Positions 21,426 through 30,108 are shown, counted from the first letter of the stretch. The stretch is 64,000 bases of DNA from 66-474 sp035281745 (GCA_035281745.1 DATEDI010000028.1:82288-146287), one strand, 5' to 3'. Numbers and translations are program-made. The notes: a model not told the origin generated them from the sequence alone.

Positions 21426-21962
21426 TCAGGGCCGAGTGCGATTCCAGACATCGAGGTTGGCGGCAAGGCGCTTGAGCGCGGCAGCAACCTCGCGGCGCTG
21501 TGCCTTGCTGACGCCTTCGAATACCGCTGCTTCACCGGCGGTAATATCCGGGACCATGCGCGTGACCAGCTTGCGCCCCTTGGGGGTGATGCAAAGCGAA
21601 ATGCGGCGGCGATCGCCCGCATCCTCGGTACGTGTGGCCAGCCCTTGCTTCACCAGTGCATCGGCCACGCGCGTCATGTTGGCGCGCCCGAGGTGATCGA
21701 GATCGCAAAGCTCACTGGGCGCGGCGCAACCGTTGCTGCTCAGCAACAGTATTAGGGCGCGAAACTCGGTCTTCCCGATCCCGGCATGCTTCCGTACCTT
21801 GCGGCTGAACGCCGCTTCCAGTGCCTGACCGACCATCTGCAGCATCCGCAGCAGCACCACGTCATCGACGGAGAAGCCATCGATCCTGGAGGCAGCGGAG
21901 TGAAAGGCGGACTCCATTGCGTCGATGGATTCGGACAGGGAACGTTGCGTCAGTTGATTCAT
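21426..21962 (-). CDS. MarR-family transcriptional regulator
   Basis: A 178-residue winged-helix regulator from ATG 21962. The HTH reads ALILLLSSNGCAAPSELCDL then DHLGRANMTRVADALVKQGL, and the wing is ATRTEDAGDRRRISLCITPK. The N-terminal helices form the usual dimer interface. It is divergent from an NmrA-like oxidoreductase gene. The 76-base space between the two starts holds a perfect 9-base inverted repeat and an adjacent 12-base palindrome, the likely operator, so autoregulation and control of the divergent gene are expected. Confidence 0.92.
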   Translation of the reverse strand: MNQLTQRSLSESIDAMESAFHSAASRIDGFSVDDVVLLRMLQMVGQALEAAFSRKVRKHAGIGKTEFRALILLLSSNGCAAPSELCDLDHLGRANMTRVADALVKQGLATRTEDAGDRRRISLCITPKGRKLVTRMVPDITAGEAAVFEGVSKAQRREVAAALKRLAANLDVWNRTRP

Positions 21963-21969
21963 GCGATCG

Positions 21970-22002
21970 ATATAGTTCAGCGACGAACTATATGCTAGCA
22001 TA
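21970..22002. promoter_or_regulatory. Probable MarR operator: inverted repeat plus adjacent palindrome
   Basis: ATATAGTTC (21970-21978), a 6-base spacer, then GAACTATAT (21985-21993) is a perfect inverted repeat. TATGCTAGCATA at 21991-22002 is a perfect 12-base palindrome abutting it. Both lie between the divergent marR-like and NmrA-like genes, starting 8 bases upstream of the marR ATG. The size and position fit a MarR dimer site. Confidence 0.7.
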
Positions 22003-22038
22003 CGATTGTACTTAGTGGTCAATAAGGGAATCGAATCG

Positions 22039-22671
22039 GTGAACGTGCTGGTATTCGGAGCATCGGGGTCGACCGGGCTTGAGGTAGTCAGCCAGGCGCT
22101 TGATCGCGGGTACTCGGTTCGCGCGTTCGTTCGTGATCCCGACAAGCTTCAGGTCGCGCACGCGAGGCTTGAGAAGATGGTGGGCGATGTGACGGAGTAC
22201 GCGTCGGTGGAGCGTGCCGTAAGGGGTGTCGATGCCGTCGCGAGTGCGTTGGGCTCGGGCAATTCCTTGGGTTCGCATCCCACTTTGATCGATGGCATAG
22301 AGAACATTGTTCGCGCCATGGAGCAGGCTGGAGCGCATCGGTTCGTCTATCTGTCGATGCTCGGCGTCGACGGCAGCGGCAGGCAACTGGGCCTCGTAGA
22401 CCGGTACGTCGTGTTGCCTCTCCTGTTGCGCAACGTGATGCACGATCACGCAGAGAAGGAAGCGATCATTCAACGAAGCACGCTGGATTGGGTGATCGTG
22501 CGGCCCCCGCGCTTGGCGAACGGACACTACACGGGGAGCTATCGCCGCGGCGAGGATATCGGGGCGAAAACGCTCCTCGCGTCCATCTCGCGCGCCGACG
22601 TGGCAGATTTCATGGTGAAGCAATTCACCGAGGATCGATATGTGCATCGCACGCCGGCAGTGCTGGGCTGA
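22039..22671 (+). CDS. NAD(P)H-binding NmrA-like oxidoreductase/sensor
   Basis: About 210 residues from GTG 22039, chosen for an AAGGGA ribosome site 9 bases upstream and because VNVLVFGASGSTGLEVVSQA begins the Rossmann fold (GxxGxxG). Later motifs are MVGDVTEYASVERAVRGVDA, HRFVYLSMLGVDGSG and LDWVIVRPPRLANG. This is the atypical SDR family of NAD(P)H-binding proteins (NmrA/YwnB-like). Partner of the divergent MarR gene; such pairs often respond to electrophiles or quinones. Confidence 0.88.
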   Translation: MNVLVFGASGSTGLEVVSQALDRGYSVRAFVRDPDKLQVAHARLEKMVGDVTEYASVERAVRGVDAVASALGSGNSLGSHPTLIDGIENIVRAMEQAGAHRFVYLSMLGVDGSGRQLGLVDRYVVLPLLLRNVMHDHAEKEAIIQRSTLDWVIVRPPRLANGHYTGSYRRGEDIGAKTLLASISRADVADFMVKQFTEDRYVHRTPAVLG

Positions 22672-22909
22672 CCAATGGCCAAGCACCCGATGGCGAAGCA
22701 GGATGCCTCAATCCAGTGGACGCCGCACCCGCTGGGCTTGATCTGCCGATTCCGCGACAGCGCGCGCGAGGTGCTCGGCTTGCGCTGACCGTCCGTCACG
22801 CTCGCGCGACTTCCCGTCACGGCATCAGCGCAATTCGGCACAAATTTCTCGCACCGCGTCTCATCCACCGGCAGGGTTGCGTCCATTTCACGACACGAGG
22901 TGTTGAACG

Positions 22910-23947
22910 ATGAAGGTATCCCGAATGCAGCCCGTGCGGCTGGCTTGCATGATCCTGCTCTGCGCCGGCATGGCATGCGGCGCGCACGCCGCCACACCCG
23001 CTCCGGCACGTGCCGAAGTCTTCGCGCCCGGTGTGATCTCCGGCCCCGCGAACGATGCTGCCGCCACTTTTTCGCCGGACGGACGCACGGTCTATTTCTT
23101 TCGCAGCAACGGCATGGATTACGACATCATGCTGTCGCGGCGCGACGGAACGGGGCACTGGTCGAAACCCGCGATTGCGCCGTTTTCCGGCCATTGGCGC
23201 GACTTGGAACCAGCCATGGCGCCGGATGGTTCCTACCTGATCTTCGCGTCGAGCCGGCCGATCGATGGCGGCAACAAGGCGATCGACGGGCACTGGCGCG
23301 GAACCCTGCATCCAGGCCGCGGCGGACATCTGTGGCGCGTCGACCGGCAGGGATCGGGATGGAGCAAGCCGGTGCTGTTGCCGGACACGGTCAATCGCTG
23401 GGGTTCCACCTTCAGCCCCGCCATCGCCAGCGACGGCAGCCTCTACTTCATGGCCGCGACCGGCAAGCAGGGACATTTTCAGCTCTATAGCGCAGCGTTC
23501 CGGCATGGCGCCTACCAGCCGCCGCACTTGTTGCCTTTCAGCGCAGGCGACTGGGGCGGTGTCGATCCAGCCATCGCGCCCGATCAATCCTTCATCGTGT
23601 TCGCCTCCAATCGTCCACCGACGCCGGCCAATAACTCAGACGTGTTCATCGCGTTTCGTGACAGCGACGGACGCTGGAGCAAACCTGTTGATCTACGGCC
23701 GTTCATCGACAACGCGGATGGTATTGACGAACTGCGCCTGGGCCCCGATGGCCACACGCTTTACTTCACGACCGGCCACATTGTTGCTCCGGCCTATCCC
23801 AAAACCCTCGCGGACAGCGAACGCGGCTTGCAACAAATGCGAGGCTGGAACAACGGCAATGACAACATCTGGGAAATCGATCTGGCACCGTGGTTGCGGT
23901 GCCATGGTCGTCAAACGTGCCATGACAGCCAAGACCACTCGCGTTGA
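22910..23947 (+). CDS. Secreted WD40-like (PD40/TolB-type) beta-propeller protein
   Basis: A 345-residue protein with a signal peptide (RLACMILLCAGMACGAHA). The mature part has repeated blades of the PD40 type: AAATFSPDGRTVYFFRSNGM, LEPAMAPDGSYLIFASSRP, FSPAIASDGSLYFMA, VDPAIAPDQSFIVFASNRP and LRLGPDGHTLYFTTG. These form a periplasmic beta propeller like the C-terminal half of TolB; no enzyme residues are recognised. It is monocistronic, with 238 bases before it. Confidence 0.87.
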   Translation: MKVSRMQPVRLACMILLCAGMACGAHAATPAPARAEVFAPGVISGPANDAAATFSPDGRTVYFFRSNGMDYDIMLSRRDGTGHWSKPAIAPFSGHWRDLEPAMAPDGSYLIFASSRPIDGGNKAIDGHWRGTLHPGRGGHLWRVDRQGSGWSKPVLLPDTVNRWGSTFSPAIASDGSLYFMAATGKQGHFQLYSAAFRHGAYQPPHLLPFSAGDWGGVDPAIAPDQSFIVFASNRPPTPANNSDVFIAFRDSDGRWSKPVDLRPFIDNADGIDELRLGPDGHTLYFTTGHIVAPAYPKTLADSERGLQQMRGWNNGNDNIWEIDLAPWLRCHGRQTCHDSQDHSR

Positions 23948-24284
23948 CCACCATCATGTTCGTCCGAACCGTCACATGCAGCGATCCGCTCATTCCGAAC
24001 GACTGCCGTTCATGGCAAATGCGACGTGAGCAGCATGGCTGCCGGCGAGTTTGAACGGACCTGACTTCAGCATGGGATGGAAATATGCAACTTCCGGTCT
24101 TGTCGTTGAAGGCTGCGGCCGTAGTGATCGCCTACGCATCCGGCGCAGCGTGCGCGGGCTCGGTACAGCCGCGTGTGTTCGTATCCAATCAGCGGTGGCG
24201 AACGTTTCAATCCAGCGGGCGCTTATCCATTGGGCGGCATTCGCGCAGCGGCTTCGGGTACTAGACCACCAAGAAGGAGTCAGG
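23948..24284. other. Intergenic stretch with at most one tiny ORF
   Basis: Between the PD40 gene and the YciI gene I see no repeat, RNA gene or conserved ORF other than the 59-codon candidate at 24085-24264. The YciI ribosome site (AAGGAG) is at the right-hand end. Confidence 0.5.
24085..24264 (+). CDS. Possible small secreted protein (59 aa)
   Basis: ATG 24085 opens MQLPVLSLKAAAVVIAYASG followed by AACAGS, which has the shape of a signal peptide, and ends in a basic tail at TAG 24264. A GGATGG just upstream could serve as a ribosome site, though the spacing is short. It is 21 bases before the YciI gene and could be translated from the same message. No family is recognised, and it may be chance. 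Confidence 0.28.
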   Translation: MQLPVLSLKAAAVVIAYASGAACAGSVQPRVFVSNQRWRTFQSSGRLSIGRHSRSGFGY

Positions 24285-24285
24285 A

Positions 24286-24591
24286 ATGTTTGTTGTTCTA
24301 TTGACGTACACCGCGTCGCTTGATCAAGTGGATGCTCACCTTCCAGCCCACCGGGAGTTTCTTTCAAGCAACTACGCGGCAGGCGTCTTTGTGTTATCTG
24401 GCCGCAAAGAGCCTCGGGATGGAGGCGTTATCTTGGCCCAGGCCGAATCGCGCGATGCGTTTGAAGCTGTTCTGGCACAAGATCCGTTTCGTATTCACGG
24501 AGTCGCTAGCTACCAGATTGTGGAGTTCACCCCAACCATGGCTGCTCCATCTCTCAACACGCTGATCGCAGCCTTCCCGGCGCGTGCGTAG
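24286..24591 (+). CDS. YciI-family protein
   Basis: A 101-residue protein with a strong AAGGAG ribosome site. The fold pattern is the dimeric alpha/beta barrel of YciI: FVVLLTYTASLDQVDAHLPA, HREFLSSNYAAGVFVLSGRK, ILAQAESRDAFEAVLAQDPF and YQIVEFTP. The D-P-F and the His in the first helix are conserved family residues proposed to act in catalysis. The reaction is unknown. Confidence 0.9.
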   Translation: MFVVLLTYTASLDQVDAHLPAHREFLSSNYAAGVFVLSGRKEPRDGGVILAQAESRDAFEAVLAQDPFRIHGVASYQIVEFTPTMAAPSLNTLIAAFPARA

Positions 24592-24623
24592 CTGGGCGCT
24601 CGCCGCCTCCATCGGTGCCGTTC

Positions 24624-25289
24624 ATGCGTCTTCCGTCATTCAACCGCCCGTTCCACTCGTTCAAGGATTTCTTCAAGGAATACCTGTTGATCGTGCTGGG
24701 TGTTGCAACCGCGCTAGCCGCCAATGCGTGGATCACGCGGGATCAGCACGCCCAGGCTGCCGCCGCGAGTACCGCTTCGATGGATGCGGAACTGCAGGTC
24801 AGCCTGGAAAACATCCGAGGCAGCCTCAAGAAGAACCAAGCCGAAATCCGGCAGCTTGGCTTGCTGGGCAAGTTGATTGCCGATGATTTGCGCCACGGCG
24901 TGCCGGCCAAGACAATCAACGCAGACATTGCATTCCATCGCGCGCAGTTCCAAGCCGGGGCTTACTTTCCGGACGCCTCGACCAGTGCTTGGGACGTGGC
25001 GGTGGCCAACCAATCGGTGAGCTGGATCGCACCAGACCGTTTGCAACGCTATTCCACGGCCTACAACGACCTGCGCAACTTGAAGGCATGGGAGCGAAGC
25101 GCTGCGATCCTCACGGTGGACTACCCCAAGGTATCGGATTTCCAGACGGATCTGAGCCAAGGGCGCGAAGTGGACCCACTCGCGCTATTGCACACAATTG
25201 AACAGCTGAAGCTGGCGCTGCAAACAGCGGATGGCAACATTGCATCGATCGAGGACGACCTCGAAGCTGCCCTGCACAGACGTCGGTGA
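24624..25289 (+). CDS. Inner-membrane-anchored hypothetical protein
   Basis: About 221 residues from ATG 24624 (a GTG 9 bases upstream is an alternative). A basic N-terminus, MRLPSFNRPFHSFKDFFKEY, precedes a single membrane segment, LLIVLGVATALAANAWI, then a long helical periplasmic part with several coiled-coil-like stretches (MDAELQVSLENIRGSLKKNQ and EQLKLALQTADGNIASIEDD). Similar FKDFFKEYLLIVLGV-type N-termini occur in uncharacterised proteobacterial proteins. No function can be assigned. Confidence 0.75.
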   Translation: MRLPSFNRPFHSFKDFFKEYLLIVLGVATALAANAWITRDQHAQAAAASTASMDAELQVSLENIRGSLKKNQAEIRQLGLLGKLIADDLRHGVPAKTINADIAFHRAQFQAGAYFPDASTSAWDVAVANQSVSWIAPDRLQRYSTAYNDLRNLKAWERSAAILTVDYPKVSDFQTDLSQGREVDPLALLHTIEQLKLALQTADGNIASIEDDLEAALHRRR

Positions 25290-25486
25290 TGGGTTATTAC
25301 GCACTGCATGCCGGAAAACGAGACGCAATACGTCGCTTCCATATGCCGGTGGCCGCGGTATCGCATCGCGACGGTCGTTAAGCGGCCAAGATCGGACTGT
25401 CGAAACCTGGTCGAGTTGTCGGATAGATTTCGCAATCAATCATTGTCGATCATCGGGCGGTGACCGGCCATCAAGGGGCGCATTCA

Positions 25487-26026
25487 ATGCTGACTCACCG
25501 ACTGGCGCAGATGGACAAGATCGAATCTCTCAAGACATTGATGAACGCCGCGATTTCGGAGCTTCAGAAGCCTTTCTTGAATGAGAGTCAAATTGCTTCC
25601 AGTCGCTTGATCATGGGCCTTGATACCCAACTCGTCGAGGACGGCACTTACTTCGTTGTGCAATCAGGCAAGGAACTGGCCGGGTGTGGAGGGTGGAGCC
25701 GCCGCGCCACGCTTTATGGTGGCGACCAAACTCCGGGCCGAAGCTCCGCATTCCTTGATCCGACCAAGGACCCCGCCAGGGTGCGCGCGATGTACACGCA
25801 CCCACACCACGTGCGAAAGGGCGTTGGAAGACTAATCCTTTCACTTTGCGAAGAAGCAGCCAGAGCGGAGGGATTCACAAAGATGGAACTCATGGCGACG
25901 CTCGCTGGAGAGCCGCTGTACCGGGCGTGCGGCTACGTGCCTCTTGAGCGCACAGACGACGTCCGCGGGGGGGATCCGGTGCCTCTGCTTCGCATGGTCA
26001 AGATCTTAGGAGGACAGGACGTTTAA
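25487..26026 (+). CDS. GNAT-family N-acetyltransferase
   Basis: A 179-residue GNAT enzyme from ATG 25487 (AAGGGG ribosome site). AMYTHPHHVRKGVGRLILSL is the acetyl-CoA-binding motif A, and KMELMATLAGEPLYRACGYV is motif B. SRRATLYGGDQTPGRSSAFL lies in the middle as in many GNATs of unknown substrate. It is not similar enough to the 15.7-kb acetyltransferase to be a recent duplicate. Confidence 0.9.
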   Translation: MLTHRLAQMDKIESLKTLMNAAISELQKPFLNESQIASSRLIMGLDTQLVEDGTYFVVQSGKELAGCGGWSRRATLYGGDQTPGRSSAFLDPTKDPARVRAMYTHPHHVRKGVGRLILSLCEEAARAEGFTKMELMATLAGEPLYRACGYVPLERTDDVRGGDPVPLLRMVKILGGQDV

Positions 26027-26373
26027 CAATCGGTTGCGAGCGCCCTGCGCTGCATGCGGCCGTTCCGTGCGCGGCCTATGTGTTCATGCGTAGAAGTAGC
26101 GGCCGACGCTCGTAACTGGGCTCCCCAAAGCGGACGGTTGGCACCGGCTGCTCAGGGTCGCAGGTGGCCTGCAGATCGTGTGCGTCACGCGATCGCTTCG
26201 CGGCCACACGCCGGCCAGTTGACACTTCCGCCACGTCGCCTCATGTCACCCGTTTGCGGCTCGCCCACGGTGAGGCTCCGGCGGGATGGACGCAGGGTGC
26301 ACTCTGGGCACCAAGTCGTTTCAACGCCCAGCGTATTTCGGTCTCAGGTATTCTGCGCAGACCGCCTTGTAAT
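26027..26373. other. Gene-free stretch after the GNAT gene
   Basis: No convincing ORF, RNA gene or repeat is seen. The position just downstream of the ParD-like antitoxin stop is where a ParE toxin would be expected, but both short reading frames there close within 20 codons. Confidence 0.5.
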
Positions 26374-26652
26374 TCACCCGTCCCCGTCACGCTGCTGGCG
26401 TTTTTTGGCGAGTGAATCGCGCAGCTGCTGAGGCGTAAGCGCTCGCAACGGATCCTCCTCGAGCTTATCGTACGCGGTCGCTACGTCCGTGTGCAGCCAA
26501 TGTTCGATCGCCTGCTCGCGTGCGAACAGGGCGCGCAGCCCTTCACGAATGATCTCGCTTTCGGTGGCGTACTCGCCACTGGCAACTTTGGCCCGCACCA
26601 CCTCGGCCAATTCGTACGGCAGCGTAATGGTGAATTGCTGACCGGGGCGCAT
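26374..26652 (-). CDS. ParD-family antitoxin without a visible toxin
   Basis: A 92-residue ribbon-helix-helix protein. FTITLPYELAEVVRAKVASG, EYATESEIIREGLRALFARE is the RHH dimer and DNA-binding unit of CC2985/ParD-type antitoxins, and the tail LTPQQLRDSLAKKRQQRDGD is the toxin-neutralising part. ParE would normally overlap the 3' end, but no such frame is open. The gene is therefore an orphan antitoxin or a free-standing repressor. Confidence 0.85.
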   Translation of the reverse strand: MRPGQQFTITLPYELAEVVRAKVASGEYATESEIIREGLRALFAREQAIEHWLHTDVATAYDKLEEDPLRALTPQQLRDSLAKKRQQRDGDG

Positions 26653-26743
26653 GCTTTCGCTTCCAACTGGATTCGGCCGTATTATTTGACCACAGCGAGG
26701 GAGTTACGTTCGACCGATCGAGAAACTGGGGCCAGGGCGTCGG

Positions 26744-26814
26744 GGTCTGAGCTGCTGCCAGCCTCGTCATCACACCTAAAATCGGCGTCTACGCAGCCGG
26801 CAGCAGCTCAGACC
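26744..26814. repeat. Long inverted repeat (19-base arms)
   Basis: GGTCTGAGCTGCTGCCAGC at 26744-26762 pairs with GCCGGCAGCAGCTCAGACC at 26796-26814, with one mismatch and a 33-base spacer. It lies in the intergenic space between the divergent ParD-like and FitA-like genes. There is no T-run, so it is not a simple terminator. It may be a REP-like palindromic unit or the ends of a tiny mobile cassette. Confidence 0.75.
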
Positions 26815-26878
26815 ACTTGTCGTCGGAATTGATTGTCCCGGTGCGAACCCGGTCCAGACGGTCTAGGAGAGCCGATCC

Positions 26879-27223
26879 ATGACACGCAAAAAGGCAACCG
26901 GTACGCCCAATTCACGCCGCAACATTGCGCACGACGTTCGCACCACCATCCAGGTTTGTAACGTCCCCGAACGCATCAAACGAGCATTGGCTTCGAAGGC
27001 TGCCGCTGAGGGCGCCAGCCTGAGCGCTTATCTGCGTGCCGAGCTCGAGACCCTTGCGGCCTGGCCGTCGGAAGGCGAGGTGCGCGCGAGGCTGGAAGGC
27101 GCAGAACCATTCGGTCTGCGCGAGTCATCAGCAAGGATCATACGTACGGCACGAGCAGAACGGGCGGACACCATACTCGCGCACCGCTTCACCACCTTTG
27201 CCGGCATGCACCGGAATCAGTAG
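26879..27223 (+). CDS. FitA/VapB-type ribbon-helix-helix antitoxin-like protein
   Basis: A 114-residue protein with an AGGAGA ribosome site. TTIQVCNVPERIKRALASKA, AEGASLSAYLRAELETLAA is the RHH of the FitA/StbC antitoxin family, whose usual start is IQVRNVPEDVHRAL. The first 20 residues form a basic tail, and the C-terminus RARLEGAEPFGLRESSARII resembles toxin-binding segments. A PIN-domain toxin normally follows; here no toxin frame is seen in the next 290 bases. Confidence 0.82.
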   Translation: MTRKKATGTPNSRRNIAHDVRTTIQVCNVPERIKRALASKAAAEGASLSAYLRAELETLAAWPSEGEVRARLEGAEPFGLRESSARIIRTARAERADTILAHRFTTFAGMHRNQ

Positions 27224-27512
27224 CCGACATCGACCAGAATGCGTGGCCGACTTCAGCGGAATACGCAGCGCATCAAGCGTTCGTTGTGTAGCGCCGACTG
27301 GCTGCCCGGCATCAGCCGGACGCGACCAGTTCGGGGCTGATGAGCACCACGCCGCTCAACCGCCTGCAGCGGCGGCGGGTATGTACGCGTACTATCGGCC
27401 AGGAGCGGTCAGTCGCGACCCGAATCACGTCGCTCCATAGCCGTCACTGCCTGGCGCTGAGGTGCGGCGGGCTGGGCATCTCTCGCGCAAGCGCAAGGTA
27501 CTCTTCCCACGC

Positions 27513-29315
27513 TTACTGCACCGCCGCGGTGTTGTATTTCTTCACCAGCGTCTGGAACACAGGATCGGCGCGCAGCGGCGCGAACAGCGGATTGATGGCG
27601 AGGTCGTTGCAGCCGACCGGTCGGGCCGGACAGAAGGCTTCCAGCAGTTGCAACAACGCTGCGTGCTCGCCGAGCGCGGCGTACATCCCGAGCAGATTGC
27701 CCGCCACGTCCGAATTGGACTGGTGTCGGCTCAAGGCCTTGAGTGCGGCCAGCGCCTGCGGACGCAATGACGGATCGGCCACGGCCCGGTACACCAGCCG
27801 GCCGGCCGTGACCTGCTCCCGGTCCAGGGGCGTCGCGGGCTTCACGAGATCGAACGCCGCCACCATCGGGGCGTACTGGTGCAACTGCTGGTAGGCATAA
27901 GCGAGATAGAACGCGCTGTCCACGCTCGCGGGATTGAGCCGGACCATGGCCTGGGCTGCAGTCGCCATCTGCGCCCAGTCGCCGAGGTCCTGGTCATACG
28001 TGGCGAGGTTGTTCCAGGCGGTGGCGTTGTCGGGATCGAGCAGCGTGGCTTCCTGCTCTTCTGCCACGGCCTGCTTGAGTGGCAGCAGGTCGCCGTAATC
28101 GAGGTGGGCGCTGGCGTTGCTCGGGTCGAGCGCCAGCGCCTTCTGGTATTCCCGATTGGCCTTGGCGAAGTCGGGCGGATTGGTACTCGCATCCGCCAGG
28201 CCCAGCGCCACCCAGGCGTCGGCATTGCGCGGATCAAGCGCGAGCGCCTTCCCGGCTTCGGCGCGGATTTGCGGCAGCATCGCGGCCAGCGGCAGGCTGG
28301 AATGCTGGGTGAGGGTGAGCAGCGCGCGCGACAACAGCGCATGGGCATCGGCATAGTTCGGGTCGAGCGCGATGGCCTGCTCGAAGTCCTTGCGCGCTGC
28401 TTCGTAGCTTGCGGCGTCGAACTTGTCCGAAAGTGCACGGCCCTTCAGCACCAGTTCGTGGGCTTCCGCATTGGTGGTGCCACCCGTGGGCAGGTCAGCC
28501 TGTGCGAACTTCACCTGCAAGGCGCCGGCGATCGCCTGCGACACCTTGTCCTGCACCGCGAAAATGTTGGCGAAGGAATCGTCGTAGTGCTGCGACCACA
28601 GTTCGTAACCCGTTACCGCGTTGACCAGCTCCACGCTGATCCGCACTTGCTCGCCTTCGCGTTCGATGCTGCCGTGCAGGACATTCGCGACGTCGAGCAC
28701 CTTGCCGATGTCGGTCGCGCTTTGTTTGGCATCGCGGTACTTCGATGCGGTGTCCCACGCGATCACCCGCAGCGCGGGATTCTGGCCCAGCGCGCCAGTC
28801 AACTCCTCGGTAATGCCGTCGCTGAAGTATTGCTGTTTGGGATCGCCGGAGAGGTTCTTGAACGGCAACACCACGAGCGTGTCTTTGGGCGGGTTGAAGG
28901 CGGCGGGCGTGGCCTTCAGTGGTGTGGCAGCGGCCGCGACGCGCGTCGCCACGGGTGCGCGATGGTCGAGCACCAGCACCCGCCACGCCAGCAGCAGCAC
29001 CGCCGCCGCCAACACGCCGATGATCGCGAAGTCCAGCTTGCGCGCGTTCGAGTGCCGCTGCGGCGCATCCACCGCCACCGCGCTTTCGCGCTTGAAACCC
29101 TGTGGCGTGAATTCGTACAACCACGCGAACGTGATCCAGAAGGGAAACAGGATCGCGCAGGCGATCACGAACCAGCGCGTAACGTCCGTCTGCAGATTGA
29201 ATGCGGGACTCAGCTGCGAGATGCCCTGCGACAGCGCCCACACCGCGCCCGCGTACAGCACGCCCGCGCGCAGCACGTTGCGACGCTTGAGTTCAGCGAA
29301 GAAGGATGGGCGCAC
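27513..29315 (-). CDS. Membrane TolB-N-like/TPR signalling-type protein
   Basis: About 600 residues. The N-terminus RPSFFAELKRRNVLRAGVLY and two membrane segments (around WALSQGISQLSPAF and LDFAIIGVLAAAVLLLAWRV) match proteins that usually carry a cyclase or winged-helix domain in front. Next is a TolB-N-like domain (VVLPFKNLSGDPKQQYFSDG, NVLHGSIEREGEQVRISVEL, YELWSQHYDDSFANIFAVQD), then several TPR repeats up to the C-terminus. No DNA-binding or cyclase domain is present, so it may be a scaffold or a truncated sensor. The start is uncertain; GTG 29315 is preferred because relatives begin at this motif. Confidence 0.85.
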   Translation of the reverse strand: MRPSFFAELKRRNVLRAGVLYAGAVWALSQGISQLSPAFNLQTDVTRWFVIACAILFPFWITFAWLYEFTPQGFKRESAVAVDAPQRHSNARKLDFAIIGVLAAAVLLLAWRVLVLDHRAPVATRVAAAATPLKATPAAFNPPKDTLVVLPFKNLSGDPKQQYFSDGITEELTGALGQNPALRVIAWDTASKYRDAKQSATDIGKVLDVANVLHGSIEREGEQVRISVELVNAVTGYELWSQHYDDSFANIFAVQDKVSQAIAGALQVKFAQADLPTGGTTNAEAHELVLKGRALSDKFDAASYEAARKDFEQAIALDPNYADAHALLSRALLTLTQHSSLPLAAMLPQIRAEAGKALALDPRNADAWVALGLADASTNPPDFAKANREYQKALALDPSNASAHLDYGDLLPLKQAVAEEQEATLLDPDNATAWNNLATYDQDLGDWAQMATAAQAMVRLNPASVDSAFYLAYAYQQLHQYAPMVAAFDLVKPATPLDREQVTAGRLVYRAVADPSLRPQALAALKALSRHQSNSDVAGNLLGMYAALGEHAALLQLLEAFCPARPVGCNDLAINPLFAPLRADPVFQTLVKKYNTAAVQ

Positions 29316-29508
29316 TGCCACAGCGTGGTGACATTCCCCGCCGGCGACAGGCCGGCTTCGAGTGCGGCAAGTGTACGCAATCCCGCGGATCAACGCAGGG
29401 GGTGGCCGCTCCGGTCGGGCGCATTCCGCAAGCGGCGCAGTAACCACCAGCCTTCCCTAAACCGGCCGGTTATCAAGGACCGCAACGGGTCGCATTCTGC
29501 CGGCCAAC

Positions 29509-30108
29509 CTAACGGCGGCGACGTGGTGGGGCATTGGCACCCGGATCACTACCACCAAGCTGCTGCAAACGACGCTCGGCCTCGCCTGGTTTGGCGCGGT
29601 CCGCCCGCGATCGGATGTCCTGAGTCGTCGCTCTTGGCAACGCGATGAAATCCTCCTCCGTCATGACTTCATGGCTGTCCTGAAAGGGCAGATACACGTC
29701 GATCATCCATGTGTCCGACTTCTTCCGGCCGGCGTATGGAGTGAGGATCTCCCCATCGTCGCGGCGACGATCAAACCTCAGTACGCCTTCGTGCGGGTAG
29801 CGATGCGCACGTCGCGCTTTCATGATCCGCTGGACGGCTTTCAAGGGGTAGCCCGGGTAGCCGCTGGTTTCGTGCTCGCGAGCGACCGCGATCAGCGCCT
29901 CGTCCGTTGTCAAATGACAGCGGCCCATTTCCACTTCATCGAATACGACTTCGCCGGCAATGTATGGCGGCCCTTGATACCAGTCTGGGTTCTTGCGATC
30001 GAGTGGGATCGCGAGAATGGTTCGCGTGCCGACATCCGTGCAGCGCCATCGACGGCCAGCGCTGGCAATGAATTCCAAGTCGATGCGGAAGTCCGAATGC
30101 TTCACCAT
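29509..30108 (-). CDS. Conserved hypothetical protein
   Basis: A 199-residue soluble protein. Distinctive segments are CTDVGTRTILAIPLDRKNPD, WYQGPPYIAGEVVFDEVEMG and TWMIDVYLPFQDSHEV. I recall similar proteins as conserved hypotheticals in proteobacterial accessory DNA, but no function. The C-terminal tail is basic and low-complexity (RRLQQLGGSDPGANAPPRRR). Confidence 0.75.
   Translation of the reverse strand: MVKHSDFRIDLEFIASAGRRWRCTDVGTRTILAIPLDRKNPDWYQGPPYIAGEVVFDEVEMGRCHLTTDEALIAVAREHETSGYPGYPLKAVQRIMKARRAHRYPHEGVLRFDRRRDDGEILTPYAGRKKSDTWMIDVYLPFQDSHEVMTEEDFIALPRATTQDIRSRADRAKPGEAERRLQQLGGSDPGANAPPRRRR

Noticed and set aside
22672..22909. Possible gene between the NmrA-like and PD40 genes
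   Set aside because: Only short overlapping frames with skewed composition; nothing recognisable.
26021..26027. GTTTAAC right after the GNAT gene, as in an integron attC site
   Set aside because: It fits the R-box pattern, but no complementary GTTRRRY end or L-boxes are found at the expected distance.
26200..26373. ParE toxin gene downstream of the ParD-like antitoxin
   Set aside because: Frames overlapping the antitoxin stop close within 20 codons and show no ParE motifs.
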